DNA from: Periplaneta americana
Taxonomy: Eukaryota; Arthropoda; Insecta; Blattodea; Blattidae
NCBI RefSeq assembly: GCF_040183065.1
Contig: NC_091120.1
Span: forward strand, 193,988,127 to 194,052,126
Length of the DNA: 64,000 nucleotides
Direction of reading: 5' to 3'
Positions 61,201 to 64,000 of the stretch are shown here, piece by piece (positions within the stretch are counted from its first letter, which is position 1; each line of letters opens with the position of its first letter). A program made the position numbers and the translations under genes. The notes below the pieces were generated by a model. The model did no database searches. It worked only from the letters and a program-made list of their open reading frames with translations, and was not told the origin of the DNA.

Positions 61201-61900
61201 CCCTCGTGCCGTCATGCCCTCGTGCCCTCGTGCCCTCGTTCTTTCGTGCCCTCATGCCCTCGTGCTCTCGTGCCCTCATGCCCTCGTGCTCTCATGCCCA
61301 CGTGCCGTCATGCCCTCGTGCCAAGCCCTCGTGCCTTCATGCCCACGTGCCCTCTGCGCTCGTCCCCTCATGCCCTCGTGCCATCATGCCGTCTGCCCTC
61401 GTGCCCTCATGCCCTGATGCGGTCATGCCCTCGTGCCCCCTGCCCTCGTGCCCTCATGCCCTCGTGCCCTCGTGCCTTCATTCCCTCGTGCCCTCAGCCC
61501 TCGTGCCCTCGTGCCGTCATGCCCTCCTGCCCTCTGCCCTCGTGTCCTTATGCCCTCGTGCTTTCGTGCCCTCATGCCCTCTGCCCTCATGCCCTCGTGC
61601 CCTCTTCCCTCATGCCCTTGTGCCCTAGTGCCATCATGGCCTCGTGCCCTCAAGCCCTCGTGCCCTCATACCCTCTTGTCCTCATGCTCTCGTGCCATCA
61701 TTCCCTCGTGCACTCATGCCCTCGTGCCCTCATGCCCTCGTGCCCTCATGCCCCTGCCTTCACGCCATCTGCCTTCGTGCCCTCATGTCCTCTGCCCTCG
61801 TGCCTTCCTCGTGCCCTCGTGCCCTCATGCCCTCTGCCTTCTCTCCTCTCCACTCTCCCCTCTGCCTTCATGCCCTCATGCCCTCTCCCCTCTGCCCTCT
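52275..61900. repeat. 9.6-kb octamer minisatellite (GCCCTCRT)n
   Basis: 8-bp units GCCCTCGT and GCCCTCAT with frequent variants (GCCGTCAT, GCACTCGT, 7-bp GCCCTCT). The unit contains no stop triplet on the plus strand in any frame, so frames of up to 489 residues run through it, all reading shifted forms of PSCPHALV. The plus strand is extremely C/T-rich. Block duplications of 860 and about 1115-1131 bp occupy 58.4-61.6 kb. Confidence 0.97.
58907..61628. repeat. recent higher-order duplications in the octamer array
   Basis: The variant-rich block starting at 58907 recurs at 59767 (+860) and 60898 (+1131); the block at 59128 recurs at 59988 (+860) and 61103 (+1115). The third copy lacks 16 bp, i.e. 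two octamers. Marker phrases such as TCCATTCGAGCTCATGTGGC recur at about 58512, 59642 and 60503. Confidence 0.9.
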
Positions 61901-62048
61901 TCCCTCTCATCTCCTCTCCTCTCCTCTCTCCCGTCTCCCGGCTGCCGTCTACCGTCCTCGTCATCGTCCTTGTCTTTGTCCTTTTCTTTTCTTCCTGTTT
62001 TCTTGTTTTTTGCCTTCTTTCTCTATTCGCTTGCTTTCTGCGTGATTC

Positions 62049-62162
62049 TCAATCGCTCCTACTGTATCTTAGATCCTTGTCATTTTCACAAGTTTCATAT
62101 TCAATTTCTACATTGCCTTCAGCGTCACCATCAGCATCATCATCTGAACTTTCATCTATGAT
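62049..62162 (-). pseudogene. captured coding-like segment in Helitron Y
   Basis: The minus-strand frame IIDESSDDDADGDAEGN to RYSRSD ends at the same TGA as in copy X. Downstream, one A is missing from the poly-A stretch compared with X, shifting the basic region. The source gene is unrecognised. Confidence 0.5.
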
Positions 62163-62768
62163 CTGCAGAGTAGTGTCGATCACCACGTAAGTTTCCATCC
62201 AGTGTTACTTTGTTAGATATACACACTTAAGGGAATAAATAAACTGCACTAACAGAAAAATTTCTATTAATACTATTGATACGTAAATCTGACGTACACT
62301 TCCAAATAATTATATCTTATAATAAGGTGGCCAAGCGTGTAAGTTGCAACCTGCTGTTACGACTACAATAGTCAGCAACTGATAGACGGAGGCATAGCTA
62401 GAAAAGGGAGGTGCTCTCTTGGCGGGAAAAGTAGTGAGGATCAATTTTTATTCCATTGTACGTCGAAATTACGTACGACAGAAGTTTTAAACAATGGAAT
62501 TACTTCCTCGTGAGCCGGAAGAAAACAACTGTTTGATCACAGTATAGAGATATGTTCTCTGTACTGATGTTTGATTTCCACATATCCTACAAGTTTAATA
62601 CAAGTAGTGTTAAGTTCATAACAATAACCTTAGTATCTCGTTATCTTTATATTATTTCTCTTCAAATAATTATCTACAGTCAGATGGAAAGAAGGTTATG
62701 AGATTATACGTTCTCGTGTATAAAATCGAAACTTCACGTTGATGTCGATGTTATAGGCATTCCAAATT

Positions 62769-63639
62769 GAGGGCTTTGCCGGAAGGCAGATAGACCTCTA
62801 CGCCTTCTTCGGGAAAACGGTTTAAAATGTAGTGAATAATTAGCTAATTATAGTAGCGAAATTTTGTTTTGATTGTACTGTACATACCTGCAGGACAGGG
62901 CTGCATGTGTGCTTGCGCGATTTAGTCAGTCAGTCTACAAGTAGAGCTGGTGCTCCGCGTTACCGCAAACTGCACTGTGTGTGTTTTCTCTTGGTAGATA
63001 CTAAGCAAATATATATATATATATATATATAGTTCAATTCAGTCAGTCCAGTTGTTTCCTTTGACTGCTTTTTATGTTCATTATTGTCCTTGCTTTAAGA
63101 GTAAACAAACTTTTGAAACTCATAGATTCAGACGTAAATATTTTATGTTCTATAAAGAGATTTGTTACAATATTCAGATTTTTGGGCTTAGTTTTATTTA
63201 TTTATGTTCACACAAAATGGAGATTTTATTTTTCTGTTAGCCTATATTCAGAGATTTTGCTTTACGTACTTAATGTCTACTCAGTATATCTGAAATAATG
63301 TAAATTACTTTATAAGTAGATAATAAATGTCATAAAATGTATCTTTGTTTCAATTCCGTGTGAAATTTAAATTTGAAATTTACATTAAATCCCCTAAGCA
63401 AATCATTATATGGATAAAGAGCATATAGACCGAAGTTTTATATGGTACAAATATAAGGAAATTTAATAATATAAATTGCCTAAATGCTACGAAACATTTA
63501 TACTCGCTAATGTTTTTAATTTAATGTATAATTTTCCCTATTTGTATAACATTTTATTCAGGTGCATTTTAAAATCTTAGATTGCATATATCTCAATTCA
63601 CCATATTGACGTATACGCCCTTTTTCCGGCAAACCCCTC
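62769..63639. mobile_element. TIR element inserted in Helitron Y, 4-bp AATT target duplication
   Basis: The left end GAGGGCTTTGCCGGAA and the reverse complement of the right end (GAGGGGTTTGCCGGAA) form the TIRs. AATT flanks both ends, and the empty site in copy X (about 25633-25640) has a single AATT. It is 871 bp with a (TA)n run at about 63009-63030. The frames at 63052-63298 show no domain. The superfamily is unassigned. Confidence 0.85.
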
Positions 63640-64000
63640 AATTCATAGTCTCAACAAATTTTGACGCAACATCCGTCGATCGACCACGCTGTTACGTAAG
63701 TTTTATAGTTTTCGGTATATTATAGAAATGAAGATCTAATATAAAATCTTTCTCTGCGCCTGCTTACTTAAGGCCCCAAAAGGTTTCACTTTCGTATCAT
63801 CAGTATACTATTATGTGTTGCATTAACTGTAATAATATTTCATTTTTAATGTAATAATGTCACTAAACATTCTCAAGTTTTGTAGTTCTTAATATCGAAT
63901 ACACAGGTGTACACGGAAAACTACAGACCAGAGAATCAGGCCTGTAAATTACTTTTATACATTATCAAAAAATTACACAAATGAAGATCGACACATTGGC

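Larger units (their letters stand above)
51955..64000 (-). mobile_element. Helitron family 2, long copy Y (runs past window end)
   Basis: Its 3' end lies at 51955 (plus strand ACTAGTGGCTTGTGCAGC, i.e. minus strand CTAG then T). From there it mirrors copy X: 3' segment (51960-52255), CTCTC run, octamer array (52275-61900), coding-like segment (61940-62162), then the 62163-64000 part that matches X 27780 back to about 25250. It carries a TIR element (62769-63639) that X lacks and lacks the LINE that X has. At over 12 kb it is far longer than the 1.2-kb copy at 23468. Confidence 0.82.

Noticed and set aside
52275-62190. Many open frames of 60-489 residues (PSCPHALVPSCPRALMP type)
   Set aside because: All come from an 8-bp tandem unit that lacks stop triplets; every frame gives the same shifted peptide.

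Overview
The window looks like AT-rich, intron- and repeat-dominated insect DNA, most plausibly from a blattodean (cockroach or termite). That placement is an inference. It rests on degraded insect-type non-LTR retrotransposons, tRNA-derived SINEs, Helitrons ending in CTAGT, many TIR/MITE elements and large simple-sequence arrays. It also rests on one split host gene that resembles cockroach aspartic-protease homologues (the Bla g 2 / Per a 2 group) with an altered catalytic motif. No prokaryotic genes, rRNA, true tRNA or CRISPR array was seen.

Layout. 0-11 kb: truncated LINE fragments of several clades, one RTE-like copy split by a MITE, an R2-like endonuclease fragment, and three copies of Helitron family 1. 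One Helitron copy splits an RNase H-containing LINE and two lie head to tail. 11-13 kb: a 2-kb TAAA-type array that starts at a LINE 3' end. 13-22.6 kb: a near-perfect palindromic MITE, a long RT pseudogene whose stop codon is supplied by a MITE, SINEs and more LINE 3' ends. 23.5-29 kb: Helitron family 2, first as a short copy, then as a long copy X that carries a captured coding-like segment and a 0.55-kb GA-rich octamer array. A LINE, which itself holds a SINE and a palindromic MITE, is nested in X. 29.4-32.4 kb: a hierarchical 68/137/274-bp satellite.

32.85-48.3 kb: the only credible host gene, on the plus strand. Exon 1 (signal peptide), exon 2 (propeptide) and exon 3 (start of the aspartic-protease fold) join in consistent phases. 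The motif where DTG is expected reads DIN. Introns 1 (about 10.7 kb) and 2 (about 4.4 kb) are filled with TEs and arrays, and the rest of the gene is not visible, so it may lie beyond the window.

50.4-51.1 kb: a DNA-transposon remnant with a Psq-type helix-turn-helix. 51.955-64 kb: the inverted copy Y of the long family 2 Helitron. It is related to X, but its octamer array has grown to about 9.6 kb and contains recent 860-bp and about 1.1-kb block duplications. Y also carries an extra TIR element whose empty site is preserved in X. All long open frames in the arrays (LYLFIYLF, LLLVCCFH, ADNCESGATICR and PSCPHALV type peptides) are repeat artefacts and are not annotated as genes.
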